Assembly: GCA_021464415.1 (NCBI GenBank)
Contig: CM038469.1
Span: forward strand, 59,439,650-59,503,649
DNA length: 64,000 nucleotides
Source: Lonicera japonica
Taxonomy: Eukaryota > Streptophyta > Magnoliopsida > Dipsacales > Caprifoliaceae
Direction: 5' to 3'
Position numbers and translations under genes: made by a program. The notes beneath the pieces are model-generated. The model worked only from the letters and a program-made list of their open reading frames with translations. It had not been told where the DNA came from and made no database searches. Below are positions 12,594 through 25,792 of this stretch, piece by piece (the first letter of the stretch is position 1; each line of letters begins with the position of its first letter).

Positions 12594-13601
12594 ACAATTC
12601 AATTAACCATACATCAAAACCAAGGGCATCCCTTAACTTAACCAGACCACAAAATCTTAAAAGAATTAGAATTTTAGATATTTAATTGGTTCGAATTGAA
12701 TGTTGAGCATAATTAAAGTTTACTAACATGTGATAAATTTTCCATTATTTTTTATTGTACAACAGGTCTTACAAATGAAAAAATTAATACACTATATGAA
12801 TTTATATTTATAATTTTATCATGTGTCCTTATGCATTCGAATTATTGTACTCTTATTAAACTTAAAAAAATAATTGGAACTCTATAAGCCTGACATCTAC
12901 TAATCATTCTCAGAAAAAGTCAGCTACAATTAAAAAAGCTTTTGTTCGTGTTCGAGAATATTGCTCGTAATATTGTATAGTTGACTTTCACATATTTGTA
13001 TCTATATTTAATTGACTCATATCCTTTAATTTGTGTATAGAGACTATGGTTTATTTTTTTCTTTTCTTGTATTCCTCTGTAGGCCTATATATAAAAAGGT
13101 TGCTTTGTATTATTCCATTATCATTAAATATAATATTCTCTTTCTCTCATCTTTTTCATCAAACTTACACTTCCAAATTCGAAAATCAAACGATCGAACC
13201 ATACTGATCTATTAAAAACTTAACAAAAAAAATCAAACTGAAAAGAAAAAAAAAAGAAGGAAACCAAATAGGTTTGGATCAGGTTTAGGGTGTTCCAATG
13301 CAAAACTGAACCGAACCAAAACTGAAGGTTAGGTTTGGGTTTAGGGATTGCCAGTGCAAAATCGAACTGAATTGAATCGAATCATTGCATATATGACTCG
13401 AAAATAATATTAATTCACTATTTCAAATTTTATATTTCTAAAATTTTCAAGCTCTAGTGATAACACAACTTTTTAAGATACATGAATATTAGAGCTATAT
13501 TATAAATGTGAAAGTTAATATTTTTTTGATTAAAATGAGTAAGAGTAAGTGTATATTGATTTTTCTAACTAAAACAAGTGTTATATTACAATTTATTTTA
13601 A

Positions 13602-13638
<37 letters not shown>

Positions 13639-15224
13639 CAAACTGAAATAAATTTTAATCCAAAGCTTGGTTCGAATCTGGTTTTGGAAAATTTAAAAAC
13701 CGAAACGGAATTTTCAAATTCGATTTAAGTTTCGGTCTTCTTCATTTTTATCCCGATCAAAATTAAAAATAGTCCTAGGAATTACATGTGTTGCAGGCCA
13801 TGGCCCATGACAATTGATAATTTAAGGTTTTTTTGTTCTTTTTTGAACAACACAATTACCAAATTTGGCATGATGTGTTGTTTTGTATTGAAAAAAATAA
13901 AATAGTAAATTCAATTGAGTATCTGATGGCAATCTATAATTATATAGTATTACGGAAGAAGTAAGCATTTATCATACTCTTTAATGCTCAATTACGCTAC
14001 TCTATGTACAAAACATCTTTTATGCATATTGGGTTCTCCTTTTTTCGTTTTATCTCAACCTTTAACTCTTCTCAACATCAATATGAGTCTTTTGATCGAC
14101 CTTTCGCCCATTTATGTCTTCGAATATACTGTTAGTATTTATCAAGATTTTTTAGTCTTTACTACATCCCTACCATTGGTCTCTATAAATTGCATGCTTA
14201 ACTATTTTTCCTTAAAACTATAGGAATATTCTCCATTCAATAGTGTTCTATCATGTTGCAATCACTTTAATTTTACCATAATCTTTTCACAACACACGTT
14301 TTTCTTATTTCTCATATTTTAACATACGTTGAATCAATGTTTTTGATAATATGATTATTCACATTAATTTTGATTATTAATGATTATTAATCTAAATTGC
14401 ATTGTCCATTTAGTTTAACTAATTATGCAGTTAGATTCATTGAGAAGGCTTCATAAATTTTATTCAAAAAGTACAAGATTTCTTTCAAAGATGCAAAGAA
14501 AGTTCAAGAGCTTCAAGTGTATATTCAAGAAGAAAAATTAACTTTATGTGAGTGCAAATTAGAAAATTAATTTGTTAAAGTTATTAATTTTTGATTTTCA
14601 TAGAAAATAAAATTGCTCAAATCCACATATCTTGCATCTCATTGAAAACACAACTTTGGAAAAGATTTTAAACTTTGTCATAAAATGCAAATCACAAGAA
14701 AAGTTGACTAAGTTTCAAAAAGTGATACATGCCTTTATCCAATTGATTTTTCAAATGGTAAACCTAGCTCCAGCCCTCATTTAGAAACTCTTTTGAAATC
14801 TAGATTAATGCATTCAAAGCCATACCCATTATGGAAAAATACAGATTTAGAAGGTCCCATGTCAGGTGCCAAATAGGCGTTTGTTTTGAGTAAACATGGC
14901 AACTGTTTAGCACAACAGGCGCCTTGTTGTAACCTAAACAGGCGACTATTCTAGTGCGAGGGCAGCCTAATTGTTTGGTTCATTTCTAAATGGCTACCTG
15001 CAATGTCAAACAACCATTTTTATTTTCTAAGCTGTTTATGTATCCTTTTTAAGCCTTGAAACATAACTCTTGCATAATCTTTCATCATTTGATTTTATAA
15101 ACCTCAAGCAATCAATATTTGATCAAAAAGCATTCTTGATTAGAGAAATTTAACATTTTTATATCTCTTGATCAAATCATTATAACTCTTAAAAGTGAGC
15201 TTTTATCTTATAATCTTTAGTAAG
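12538..15224. other. Intergenic, repeat remnants
   Basis: No convincing gene. Around 13270-13760 there are scattered GAACCGAACC and TTCGGTTTTGG motifs suggesting a decayed hAT-type element. A (TA)n(TG)n microsatellite lies at 13600-13639. From about 14400 to 15220 the sequence looks like a decayed non-coding stretch interrupted by the MITE at 15225. Confidence 0.4.
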
Positions 15225-16229
15225 TAGAGATGGCAAAAAATTCCAACTCGGCTGGTTTTTGACCCGACCTAACCTGGATATGTCGGGTTCGGGGTAGCTT
15301 TTTTTAAGCCTGGGTCAGGTTTGGTATTTTTCTTAAAAACCCGGACCAGGTTCGGGGCAGGTTAGGGTTTTGGATGCTTAAAACCCGACTCGACCCGCTT
15401 GCATATATATATATATATATTAATATAAACATTAAACATATTATATTTATCAATATTTATACAAACCCTAACATTTTATTGACTAAAAATATCATTCCAT
15501 AGATCTGCCTTCTCTCATTTATCTATGCGCCTCAACCCTCACTTCTCAGTCTCTAAATCACTCTCTCACAGCGACACGGTCACACAGCCCGCAACCATAG
15601 ATCCCTATCTCGCACACCCACACCTTCTCTTCCATCTTCGGTCTCCCACAGTCCCACGCACACATCTCCTCCTCAACGGTCGACGCGGTTCCTAATCTCC
15701 GGCCGATTTTCCACACCGTTCATCCTCCCCATCTGGCCACTTCTCCACGCCGATCATCCTCCAGATCCGGCCACTCCTCAACCGGTAATACTGTCTCTAA
15801 ATTACCCTCCCTCGACCCCCATTCACACTTACGGCTTACAATGGCTCATTATAGCAATGTATTCCTAAAAATGGCTCATTATAGCAATGTATTCTCAAAA
15901 ATGTCTCATTATAGCAATGTATTCCCGAAAATGTCTCATTATAGCAATGTATTCACTTGTTTTGATTGCAATGTATTCCCGAAAATGGCGCATTATAGCA
16001 GTTCTTTCTCGTTTCTTATTTGTACCCGCCTTCTATTTTACGACCAAATCCCCCATTCACACCCTGCTCTTATTAATTCGGGGCGGGACTGGGCTCCTAT
16101 ATATGTACGCGGGGCGGGTTTGGGTTTTACAACAAAAACCTGCCTTAGGTTCAGGGCGAGGTAGTATACATGCTGATCGGGTTTGGTATTGGCCAAACCC
16201 ACCCCACACCCGACCCGTTGCCATTCTTA
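15225..16229. mobile_element. Non-autonomous hAT element with internal minisatellite
   Basis: The left end TAGAGATGGCAA and the right end TTGCCATTCTTA are imperfect inverse copies. The flanks TTAGTAAG (15217-15224) and TTAGCAAG (16230-16237) match at 7 of 8 positions, fitting an hAT target duplication with one later change. Subterminal regions carry repeated GACCCGACC/CGGGTTTGGG motifs. The interior includes a CT-rich, leader-like part (15500-15790) and a 30-bp minisatellite. The element is about 1005 bp and non-coding. Confidence 0.78.
15841..15990. repeat. 30-bp minisatellite
   Basis: The unit ATGGCTCATTATAGCAATGT plus ten bases repeats at 15841, 15871, 15901 and 15931 with one to three differences, then continues as degenerate pieces to about 16010. 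Because 30 is a multiple of three it produces spurious repetitive open frames. It lies inside the hAT element. Confidence 0.9.
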
Positions 16230-17740
16230 TTAGCAAGCACTTGATAGAGTTGTATTTTATTTATGTGTATCACCAAAACCTATTATACTTTACATTTGAG
16301 AGATTTTTCTCATTGTGTAAGCAAAAGAATTTTATGAAAAGTGTAATAAGCAAGATTGCACTTTGTATAGTGGTTTGATTTTCACCCGTAAGAAAATCTC
16401 TTATTGGAATTTCTCGAGGGTACCACTCGGGCGCGGATATATGGCCGAAAATCAAACCGCGTGAACAAAACATAATTGTATTATGGTTATATCTTTCTAT
16501 CATTATATCTTTATTTATTTTCATCATTGTTTCACCTTGCATCATTGATTAATTGTGCAAAATATTTATTAAGTATCTAAATTTATTTTAAAACACTTTT
16601 AATTTGGCATAAACCCTATTCACCCCCCTTTAGAGTTAAAATCCAACCAACAAATATGTAACTTTTGTAATAGTCAAATGCAAACATACATATAAGTATT
16701 GTTATTTTTTCACAAGATAGCATGACCAATCAAGTACAATGACTTCCTATATAAATTCATGTTTTGATTGGGTTCCACTCAAATTATTGCTTATGTATTA
16801 CTATTACGTAGTAAATCTATTTGACAACACAGGCACATGTATCGTATGGCTTCAATTTATTGAAGACCATGTTGTTGTGATCGGTGTTACATGATATTCA
16901 AAGTTGAAGTGAGAATTGCATTATTCAAATAAAAAACTATGTGTTTTTAGTGATAAAGTTATTTGTTCAATTATTTCTTCCCACTTGAGGATGGATACAC
17001 ATTTAGGTATATATGCACAATTGTTAATCCATCTATTAATTGGAATTGTTTATATGAAAATTGTTATATAGGTAGCCAAGACAAGACTATTGAACTTTTT
17101 ACAGGTAACAATGTTACAAATTGGAAAAAATCTCACTTTTGCAAAGAAATTTGTTTTCTTTTAATTTTTCATAATTTTTCAAGATAATTACCATTAAGTT
17201 TATTCGATACAAGGTGTAGTACCCAAAAGGAAGACCGTACAACATAATATATATTGAGGTTTTACTATGGAAATTATCAAGAGGGTTGGCTAATTCATAA
17301 AAAAAATGGCCACGTAATTGTAGCTTAGTAATTAATATATGCATATTTTCATAATTCCATTGAAGCTTGCGTTCTTCTATGACTCATAGTACTACTTATT
17401 CTTCACTTCTTTTCTTTTATCACGAGTCTCACTTATATTTATATGGTTTCAAGTTAAATTAAAAAAAAGGTCAAACATGTATCTTAATTTGATCATTCAT
17501 TTGCCATTCGTTTAGGTAATTATGTGATTTTTTCATGTCTTTTGTAAATGAATAACAGAAAAGTTATTCCACGTGCTAAAAACAAAAATGTTAAGGAACC
17601 CGTCCATCGCATGGGTTGAAAACTAGTTAGTTGAAAACTAGTTAATTAGCATAATGATAAATATAATTTTATGTTAGTAATAATGCATGCAAGGGAAAAT
17701 TTATTTGAATTTCAATAATTTATTTAGGATAACTATAACC
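16230..17740. other. Intergenic, possible LTR remnant
   Basis: The stretch at 16380-16650, ending in CTATTCACCCCCCTTTAGAG, resembles the 3' part of some plant Copia LTRs. The host sequence interrupted by the MITE at 15225-16229 may therefore be a solo LTR. I cannot define its other end, and no coding sequence is visible. Confidence 0.3.
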
Positions 17741-17744
17741 ACTT

Positions 17745-17830
17745 AGGACTAGCCAAGTGACTCGAACTTGCTCCTGACTAATGGGAAGTCTTGAGTTCGA
17801 ATCTCGCTCTCGCATGGATATACTAAAAAA
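17745..17830 (+). mobile_element. tRNA-derived SINE candidate
   Basis: TAGCCAAGTGAC (17750-17761) resembles an RNA polymerase III A box and GAGTTCGAATCTC (17793-17805) a B box, about 43 bases apart as in tRNA-derived SINEs. An A-rich stretch follows at 17824-17840. There is no cloverleaf good enough for a functional tRNA gene. Ends are not defined. Confidence 0.5.
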
Positions 17831-18515
17831 AATTAAAAATCTATTGCACGTAGAGTATCACCCTATAGTGTTTATTTGTAATTTTCATTTTTTTGTAAAT
17901 TTCATCTAGACATATTTTATTTGTCAAATATTTAGATCATTCATTAGTCTCTTCTATCTACTATAGAAAGCAAACAATCCTTCTTACATTTTAGAATAGT
18001 TATGATATCAATTTTTTAAATTTCCTATTATACCCTTGCATTTATCTTTTCAAATGAAAAATTATTATTAGGATTTAAACCCACACGCTTCTTAGCTATA
18101 AAGAATGATGCCTAACCATCAAAGCAATTCTTCATTTATATATATATATATATATATCTTTTTGATTTTTTCTTAGATATCCGTGTGTATAGAAAGAGAG
18201 TATGCAAACGCATTGCGTGTGCTTGAATATCTAATTGAATAAGATATGGTTTTGCTACCAAATGTTTTGAACATTTATCAGATACAGGCCCCTAGGCAAA
18301 AACTTGTATTCATTTTAATTTATTTAGGATTTAAATTAATTTTTATATCATTTTCTATATTATTATCAAACGAACCGTAAATATTTTTCCATAACTTTCT
18401 TTGATATACACCAGAAAAAAAAATATAAAATAACTTAATATATATTGTACTATGTGCATAAATATAATCATATATAAAGGCTAACTAAACTATCTTAATG
18501 GCTCTTAAACTATTT

Positions 18516-21500
18516 GTCCAGTCTTACTTTGACCTTTAAACTTTAAAATGTATTACTTAAGCACTTAAACTATTGATCAAGTCTCACTTTGACCATTTCG
18601 TCCAATTTCTCCGGTAAGTTGGACAAAATCGATGGTATTTTTTTTCATTTTAATTAGGTGTTCTTAAATGAACAAATAAAATCCCTTTTATCACCTCAGT
18701 ATAAGAATACTCTCTTCCCACCTCACAAGTTTTTTGAAAAAACTTGCAATTCACCCCAGTATTGGTGAGTTTACTGAAATAATGTAAGGACGAGAACGAT
18801 AAAATTTCGTAGCTAAAAGTAAAAATATTAAGTAATATTAACCTTTGCATTAAAATAAGACATAATAAAAAAAATTACATTGTTCAATTAATTTCATTAA
18901 AAATTATGTATAAGTTATAGTACCTATGAAAAAATCTAAAATATTAATTGTGATAAATAAATTTATTACTATTCACTGCTCTCTAATATTTATTGTTCTT
19001 ATTTCAAATTTGTCTATAAATTTTTATTTTTGTGAAATAAATATAAGTTCTAATTCACTACACTAAAAACATTAAAGATCACTGCAACACTCAAAAATAA
19101 TAAATAAATTTAATTCCACAAAAATCCTTGCTAAACTGATTCCTACCCCTAGAATAAAACTTAACATCAAAACACATACAAATAAAACAGTCTATATTAA
19201 GCGAAAACTACATGTACCATTAATAACAAAGGAATCTCGAAAAAATGTTGTTCTATATATCCTTAAAATTTAAAAGCTTTATTGGTTGTGAGAATCTGCA
19301 AATGCTACCCCAAGGTCTCAACCTTTAGTTTGGGGTTTTGAAACGTTGGAAGAAATTTCATTAATTCATTCGCTTCCATATGGTGATAATTCATATCGTG
19401 TGTCCTTCTATCATATTTTAGATGCAAGGAGGGTTCATTTAGAGTCACTAGTATGTTTTATGAAAAAATGGATAAAAGAGTTATGTAAAAAAAAATGTTG
19501 CAGATAAGTCTTTCCTTACATGTTTGGTTACAAAACCAGGGTTCTATATGATTCAGGAACTATATTATGGATTTGGGAAGGTGTTAAGCATTCGTTCTAC
19601 CATTTTGGTCTCTAATGGTATTTTATATGTTTTATTCTATATTTAAAAAACTTAGATACTTTTACTGATATTATAATGCTTTCTGAAGATGTCCTTATGA
19701 AAACCTGAATTAAGGAAAATAAGGAAATGGATAAAAACCTTGTATTCCGTGATTCGATGATTAAGTTTTGTCTAAATCTAATCACTAGTGACAAAAGTTA
19801 TATCTAATATGTTTTAAAATCATGAGATTAGTTCAGTATTATTTCCTCAGATAACAATATCAATTATCTTATTTGTTTAAATTAGAAAAGATCGAATCTT
19901 ATTGGGACTGAATTTGATATGAAATTGAACTCTTAAGGAGAGTATATCAGATATATTATAGTCTATATGAAAAACGTAATATATTCGAGTTTAATTCCTT
20001 TGTAAGCTTTATCAATCAGAGTTTTGAAACCTTGCTTTTATCTGGATGATAATGACTTTACTTCTTTTGGTTTTACAAATGATTTTTATCAGGGTTTTTT
20101 GAAAATAAATTTTGTTTGAAAACGATAGAACATCGCTAACTTGACAATAAGTTTATCCAACTAAAAAATGGACAAAACAACAGATATAAAAAGTCTACAT
20201 TATGAATAACTTGATTTAAACAATTAAGATAAAACAGATATACATATATTTAATTTAATTTAATTTATAGAAGAGACTTTGATTACCTTCCTGATGATAT
20301 ATATAAAAATGAAAGAGGGAAAATATAATATGACAGAAAAAACCTCCGGCGGATATCAGTTATTTTCTTCAAATATTTTCAACCATTTGATTCCAGAATA
20401 TAACATTTTGAGTGTTGAGAATGAACTCGAGAATTCTCCAAAAATCAGGTGGATATATAAAACGAACTTGAGAATAGCTTGAAAATTACAAAATTAGTGA
20501 GAATAATATAATATTTAAAGTAAAAATCATGTCTTTGAACTCCATGGGGTTGCAGACCTATATATAACACTAGAGGGGGATTGTCCATGCAACAAACCAC
20601 AATAGTGTACCATTTGTCATGTCACAAATGTCCATATTTCGTACAACAAATTACTGACGTAATGAGTTATGACAGACTGATATGTCAAAAAGTAGTTGAT
20701 TTTTGTTTAAATGAGTTTGCCGTGCGACAAACCCTTTCAATGGGCTTTTTTATTGTGCAACAAACTCCTCTGAAGCAGTTTCTAGTGTGTTTGTGAATTC
20801 CAAACTCAAAGTGTACTTTCCTATAACTTTTAAGATTTTTGCAAAGGTCAAGAATTGGGGCTTCTATATTGGTGTAGTTGTTGTGTGCAATTAATTTAAC
20901 ACTCAGCTTAACTATATAATACTTTAGTGTAACATTGTAGTAATTTAGTGTATGAAAATCAATTCAATAAATACATCCATATAGGAGACAATAATAATTC
21001 TGAAACTTTAGTTAAGTCGTTATAAATATAGATAATGAATATTATAATATGAGGAGATCTACATGTAAATGAATCATAAATTCTTCATTCTAACGATTTA
21101 AATCATTCTTATTTTTTTTGAAAAATCTTCTCTTTCTTGAAAAGGGGGAGAAATGAATTGGAAAATAAAATAATTTTCATAAAAACAAATCATTTATTAA
21201 AATATTTTGTTTCTTTTGATTTTTTTGATATTTAATTTTTTTGAAAACTCAAGAAAACGAATTCCTTGTAAAATATTAAAAGAATAAAGATTTTCTCACC
21301 AAACTATTTCCTTTTTCAATATTTTTTTTACAAGTATTTTTTAGAATCTAAATATTTAAACAATAAAAGCACAACATTTAAAACATAATTATTTTTTTTT
21401 ATTTGTGGCATATTAAGTACATGCTAACATTACCTTTCTTTAACTTTAATATTGGATAACGTGACATGATTTTTATTAAGTTCTGCGTACATGCATAAAT

Positions 21501-21928
21501 AAAAAGATTAAATAAATTAAGAAAAAATATTATTGAAAACGTTCTTGTGCTAGTGCAAGTAAAAATAATAGTCTAGAATTTTATATAAAAGTGTGAGAAT
21601 ACTTATTATAAGTTTACACTTTTGATATCTATGTATTTAAGTGAAAATAATAGATATTTGTTTGCTTGAAAGAATAGAGATTTTTAATTAATTTTAAATT
21701 TTTAAAATTTTAAATTTGGTGATAAAACAAATTAGCGTCGTTTTTTTTTTAAAGTATAAAAATCGAGGTGAGAATAAAAGATTTTATGTTATTTTTTAGA
21801 TTAACGTCAATGTGATTTTGACTTTTGGCACGGATTTTAAGAAGACCCTTTTAATTATATATTTTTTAAATATCATTTTAAATAGATTTTTTTAAGTATC
21901 ATAATGGAAAAAAGAAAAAGGAAAAAAG

Positions 21929-21973
<45 letters not shown>

Positions 21974-22683
21974 ATCCACCATCTGGACTGGCGGCAAACA
22001 GCACCCACCACGTTGGAGCTAGGGTTTGCGGGAAAACCGTAGAGAAGGGTGGTAGCTGCAATGAGTGGTGGGGCATCTGAGGATGAGGGATCACAACGAA
22101 TGAAATGGAAAGGATGCCATATATATATGGCTGGAAAACTGTCCAGCAAGGGTGGGGGAAGCCAACGGCGCAGCTATGGTTTGTAAGTTAGAGATGTTGT
22201 ATATATGACTTCTGTACACCCACAAACAGGACAAGAGATAGGTTGGGAGGGGTAAAGGGGACTGGGCGAGTGCAAGAGACCCATGAACACTGGCTGTGTG
22301 GTGGTTGGGCGGTGGACCACCAAAATTTGTATCAAAAAGATGGGGTGAGACGAACTTGAAACCATCAACTCCATACACGACTTCTAGAGAGAGCAAAGAG
22401 TTGGGTTTAATTTGATGTTGAGTTGGGGATTTAAAAAAAAACAAATTTTTGAATCCATATTATTAATAAAGAAAGGTTTGAATCGGAATTCAAAAGAACC
22501 AAATGGATTTTTTCTTGAAACAACTTAAAAAATATCTAACAAAATTGAATTTGAATTCAAATGACAAAAATATCTTTAATTCCGTCAAAAGGAAAAATTG
22601 GACAGAGGGACCAAAGTGAGATGCGATCAATAATTTAAGCGCTTAAGTAATGTGTTTTGTCAGTTTAAGGGCCAAAGTGAGAC
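18516..22683. mobile_element. Possible long non-autonomous element with roughly 95-bp inverted repeats
   Basis: The segment 18516-18614 (including CACTTTGACCTTTAAACT, TTACTTAAGCACTTAAACTATTG and TCCAATTTCTCCGG) is the imperfect inverse of 22586-22683. The 4 kb between has no recognisable coding sequence and includes a (GA)n microsatellite at 21934-21970. This arrangement fits a Mutator-like or other long-TIR element, or two independent copies of one small repeat. The right copy is cut exactly by the MITE at 22684. Confidence 0.4.
21934..21970. repeat. (GA)n microsatellite
   Basis: Uninterrupted GA dinucleotide tract of about 36 bases. Confidence 0.95.
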
Positions 22684-23013
22684 TAGAGATGGCAAAATGC
22701 CCTGATCTAAATGGGGCGGGTTCGGGTCATTTTTTCCAACTAGATCATGTTCGGGTTTGCTAAATTAAAACCTGCCCCAAGTTTGGTGGAGTTTGGGTTT
22801 AGGTATAAAGAACCATTTGATCTGCCCCGCCTTGAATATAATGTTTTTTTACCTTTAATATCCTTATAATACTCTATAATTACACCGGATTGGAGAGGCT
22901 CGAGTTCGGGTTTTTTAGTATAAAACGTGCCCCATGATGTCGGGTCGGGTTGGTTCTGGTTCAGGTTCGGGTCTGGCCAATCCCGTCTCAAACCCGACTA
23001 GTTGCCATATTTA
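22684..23013. mobile_element. hAT-type MITE, TAGAGATGGCAA family
   Basis: It starts TAGAGATGGCAA and ends TTGCCATATTTA, the same terminal family as the element at 15225-16229. Subterminal GGGTTCGGGTC and GTCGGGTCGGG motifs are present. Flanks AGTGAGAC and AGTGAAGA share only their first five bases, so the 8-bp target duplication has decayed or the ends are slightly misplaced. Non-coding, 330 bp. Confidence 0.65.
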
Positions 23014-23457
23014 AGTGAAGAAAATACAATTATATGTAACGGATCACACTCTTAGGAGCGCAATTATGAAGTCATCATCTAACTAAATAAAGCGCGTCAC
23101 GCTGTAGATAGTTCGAAACTTCGAATATAGCAAGTTTAGCACTCTTAATCCGTTTAACAAAAAGTGCTAATTTCTGATCCAACTCACAATATTAGCACAT
23201 CACATGGTTGTGGTCCCTAAGTTCGCTTCGACACCTCATGTAATCACTAGAGTTCTCCTCTCAAATGAGTAACCCAAATTGTAAGTAATTAAGTTCATTG
23301 TTCTCACGTATATACCAAAAAACTTCCCTTTACACTATCAATATGGAATATTTTAGGTCGTTACATCATGCTAAATAATTGAGGCACATGTAATAATCTA
23401 ATGTTGCTCTATGCACTAAATTATTCAATTTTTTTCATCCACAAAGAAATAAAAAAA
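23014..23457. other. Intergenic, nothing recognised
   Basis: AT-rich non-coding sequence between two MITEs. No motif or frame of interest is visible. Confidence 0.4.
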
Positions 23458-23804
23458 GGGTGATTTAGACTTTGGCTGCCGTTTGTTCCTGCATATCAGA
23501 CGTTGGGTGCTAAAGTTTTGTATGATAAGTGTTTGGGTACCATTTGGATGGAATCTGTTAGTCAACATAGTCAACCGTTAACTTATTTAATTTTTACTCA
23601 TTTTACCCCTAAGTTAGAGTAATATGTTTTGTCTTTTTCTAGGGGTAAAAAAGGTAAATTTGGTCAAAATTTAATTGAGCTAACGGTTGACCATGTTAAC
23701 TAACGGATTCTATCCCAAATGACACCCAAACACCTATTATGCAAAACTTTGACACCCAACGTCTGATATGCAAGAACAAACGGCACCCAAAGACAAAATC
23801 ACCC
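23458..23804. mobile_element. Foldback MITE
   Basis: The left arm starting GGGTGATTTAGACTTTGG pairs with the right arm ending CAAAGACAAAATCACCC. Arms are about 120-150 bp and include inverted CATATCAGACGTTGGGTG and GTTAGTCAACATAGTCAACC segments. Flanks AATAAAAAAA and AATGAAAAAC could be an imperfect target duplication. Length is 347 bp and non-coding. Confidence 0.75.
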
Positions 23805-25792
23805 AATGAAAAACAATATTACCTCCATGTATTTTTGCATTTTTGATGTTACAAAAATACAAAAATTAGCAATGAATACCCCAACTACTTACGGAGACTA
23901 ATAATAACCCAATATTATTACTAGTGAAGAACATTTTGACTTCACAGATCCCGTAAAAAAAAATTTAGAACTTTTTATAATTTTCAAATGACTTACCATA
24001 AATTTTTAATTTAAAAATGGCCATAAAATTATAATTTAATCCTGATTTCAAAAATGGACAGATCCCTTGGATAGGAAACATCAAAATCAGGGGAACTCAA
24101 CGTGTGCTAAAAAAACCCGATATGTATAGCCATTTTATAACAATTAGATTACTTGCATACACAATGAGTGTGATACACGTATGTATAAGATTCCACGAGA
24201 AAGTTTTAACAAAAATACTGTAAGATGGTTAAGTGGTACCCTTTTAGTATAAAATGCTTGAAGGCCGGTGAGGGTTCATGGCAGTTAAAATCCATTTTGA
24301 CTTTATAATATAGCATAGATTATATATTTTAAGAGCATCAGTTACGACAGTTTACCATTGTAATCTATTCTTCTTTTATGACGTAGTAAAACTGTCACGT
24401 TTTACAATACTTTACTGCAACTGTCGTAAATACATTGTTCATCGATCTTCTTTCCTAAAGTAGATTAGAATGAGAAAAAAGGTCAATATCACTCCATTCA
24501 CATTCAAATGATGCGATTCACATATGATTTGAATAAATCGTGCAACATAAATTATATTTATACAAATAATATTTAATAATAAACACTATATATACCTCTA
24601 AATTGCTGTTAAAGCTACAAAAAAAATCACCTTTCTAGAATAAATTTCACAAAACTTGGGTATGAGTTTTCTCTCAATTTATCCATCCAACTTTTATTTT
24701 AACCAAATTTTAAGGGATGAATCCATACATGTGCAATAATAAATCCTTGTCAAAATTTCATTTAATAATGCCTCATATAAAGTCAGTAATTGTGTTGTTT
24801 AATTTATTAAAATAACCATGAAGAGTTACGTGTGACGGAGAAGATGATGATATAATAGAGAGAATATCATAAATATGGCGATACATGGCAATTTTTTTAT
24901 TAAAAAAAAAGGTAGTTAATTTTATATGAAGTAGTGATGAATAAGATATTGAGAGAAACTTGAAAATCAATAAGACAAGAAAAATGTCTTTTTAATGGTA
25001 TTTTTAATATATATTGTTACCGACATTCATTAGATAGGTTTTATTTTACCTATAAAAAAATGTGATAAAGGTTATCCATAAATATACACTGATCGAGCGT
25101 AAAACAATTGGCTAAAAGCATTTTCAACCATAATTTTTTTTTCGTCATTAAAGGCTAATGTCACTAGATCAAAGAACCTCCTCACTGTCCAACAAACATT
25201 CTATAAATATTAGAATTTATGTAGTGTAGATCAAGGACCATATATTACAATGGTGAAAAAAGAAAAAAAAAATAAAATATTACTTTAGCAATAATTATAA
25301 TTGCTTTGACAATAATATCAATTCTTTGAGAATCAAAGTGAAGATGTTCTAAAAAATAATTATGTTAACGCGTGTTATATACAAGAGTATTGATTAAGAA
25401 TTTATGGAAGTAGGAAGAATAATATTTTAATAAATACTATATGTTAAAAATATATAAACAGAAATAATAAAATCTCGATAAGTATTACACTAACGAAATC
25501 TTTCCGTTGATAAATCTTAATAACACAAATTTGTGTTTTCCATTCTTCTAATCAATGCATGCAGACCATTTTCCTTTTTTCTTTCAACAAGAAAATACTC
25601 TTAACTAGAATAATAAGAGAAAACAAACTAAATACATACAAAATTACAAAAGAAAATGTTAATTATATTGTATTAAAATACACCTGTTTTTTTTCAAAAT
25701 AAAAATAAAAATAAAATACACCTGTTTTTATTATTGTTGTTTTGATATATCTTAGTTTCAAAGTCCTCACAAATAATATCAAAATCTTAAAT
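23805..25792. other. Intergenic, no gene seen
   Basis: Low-complexity AT-rich sequence downstream of WAT1 pseudogene B. No protein-like frame or clear repeat end was recognised. Confidence 0.4.

Noticed and set aside
15841..15990. Regular direct repeats that might suggest a CRISPR array
   Set aside because: The units are directly adjacent without spacers and sit in a plant transposon.
15841..16378. Open frames of 107 and 163 aa on the plus strand
   Set aside because: They are produced by the 30-bp minisatellite, whose unit is a multiple of three, and run into transposon end sequence. No domain resemblance.
18070..18130. tRNA-like B box on the minus strand (GGGTTTAAATCCT)
   Set aside because: The A box is weak and no cloverleaf can be drawn; too little to call a SINE or tRNA.
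20581..20796. 71-aa open frame with repeated CAACAAAC motifs
   Set aside because: No similarity to a family I know and the composition resembles a degraded repeat.
22091..22444. 117-aa minus-strand open frame
   Set aside because: Low-complexity, overlaps a GA microsatellite region, no recognisable domain or splice partners.
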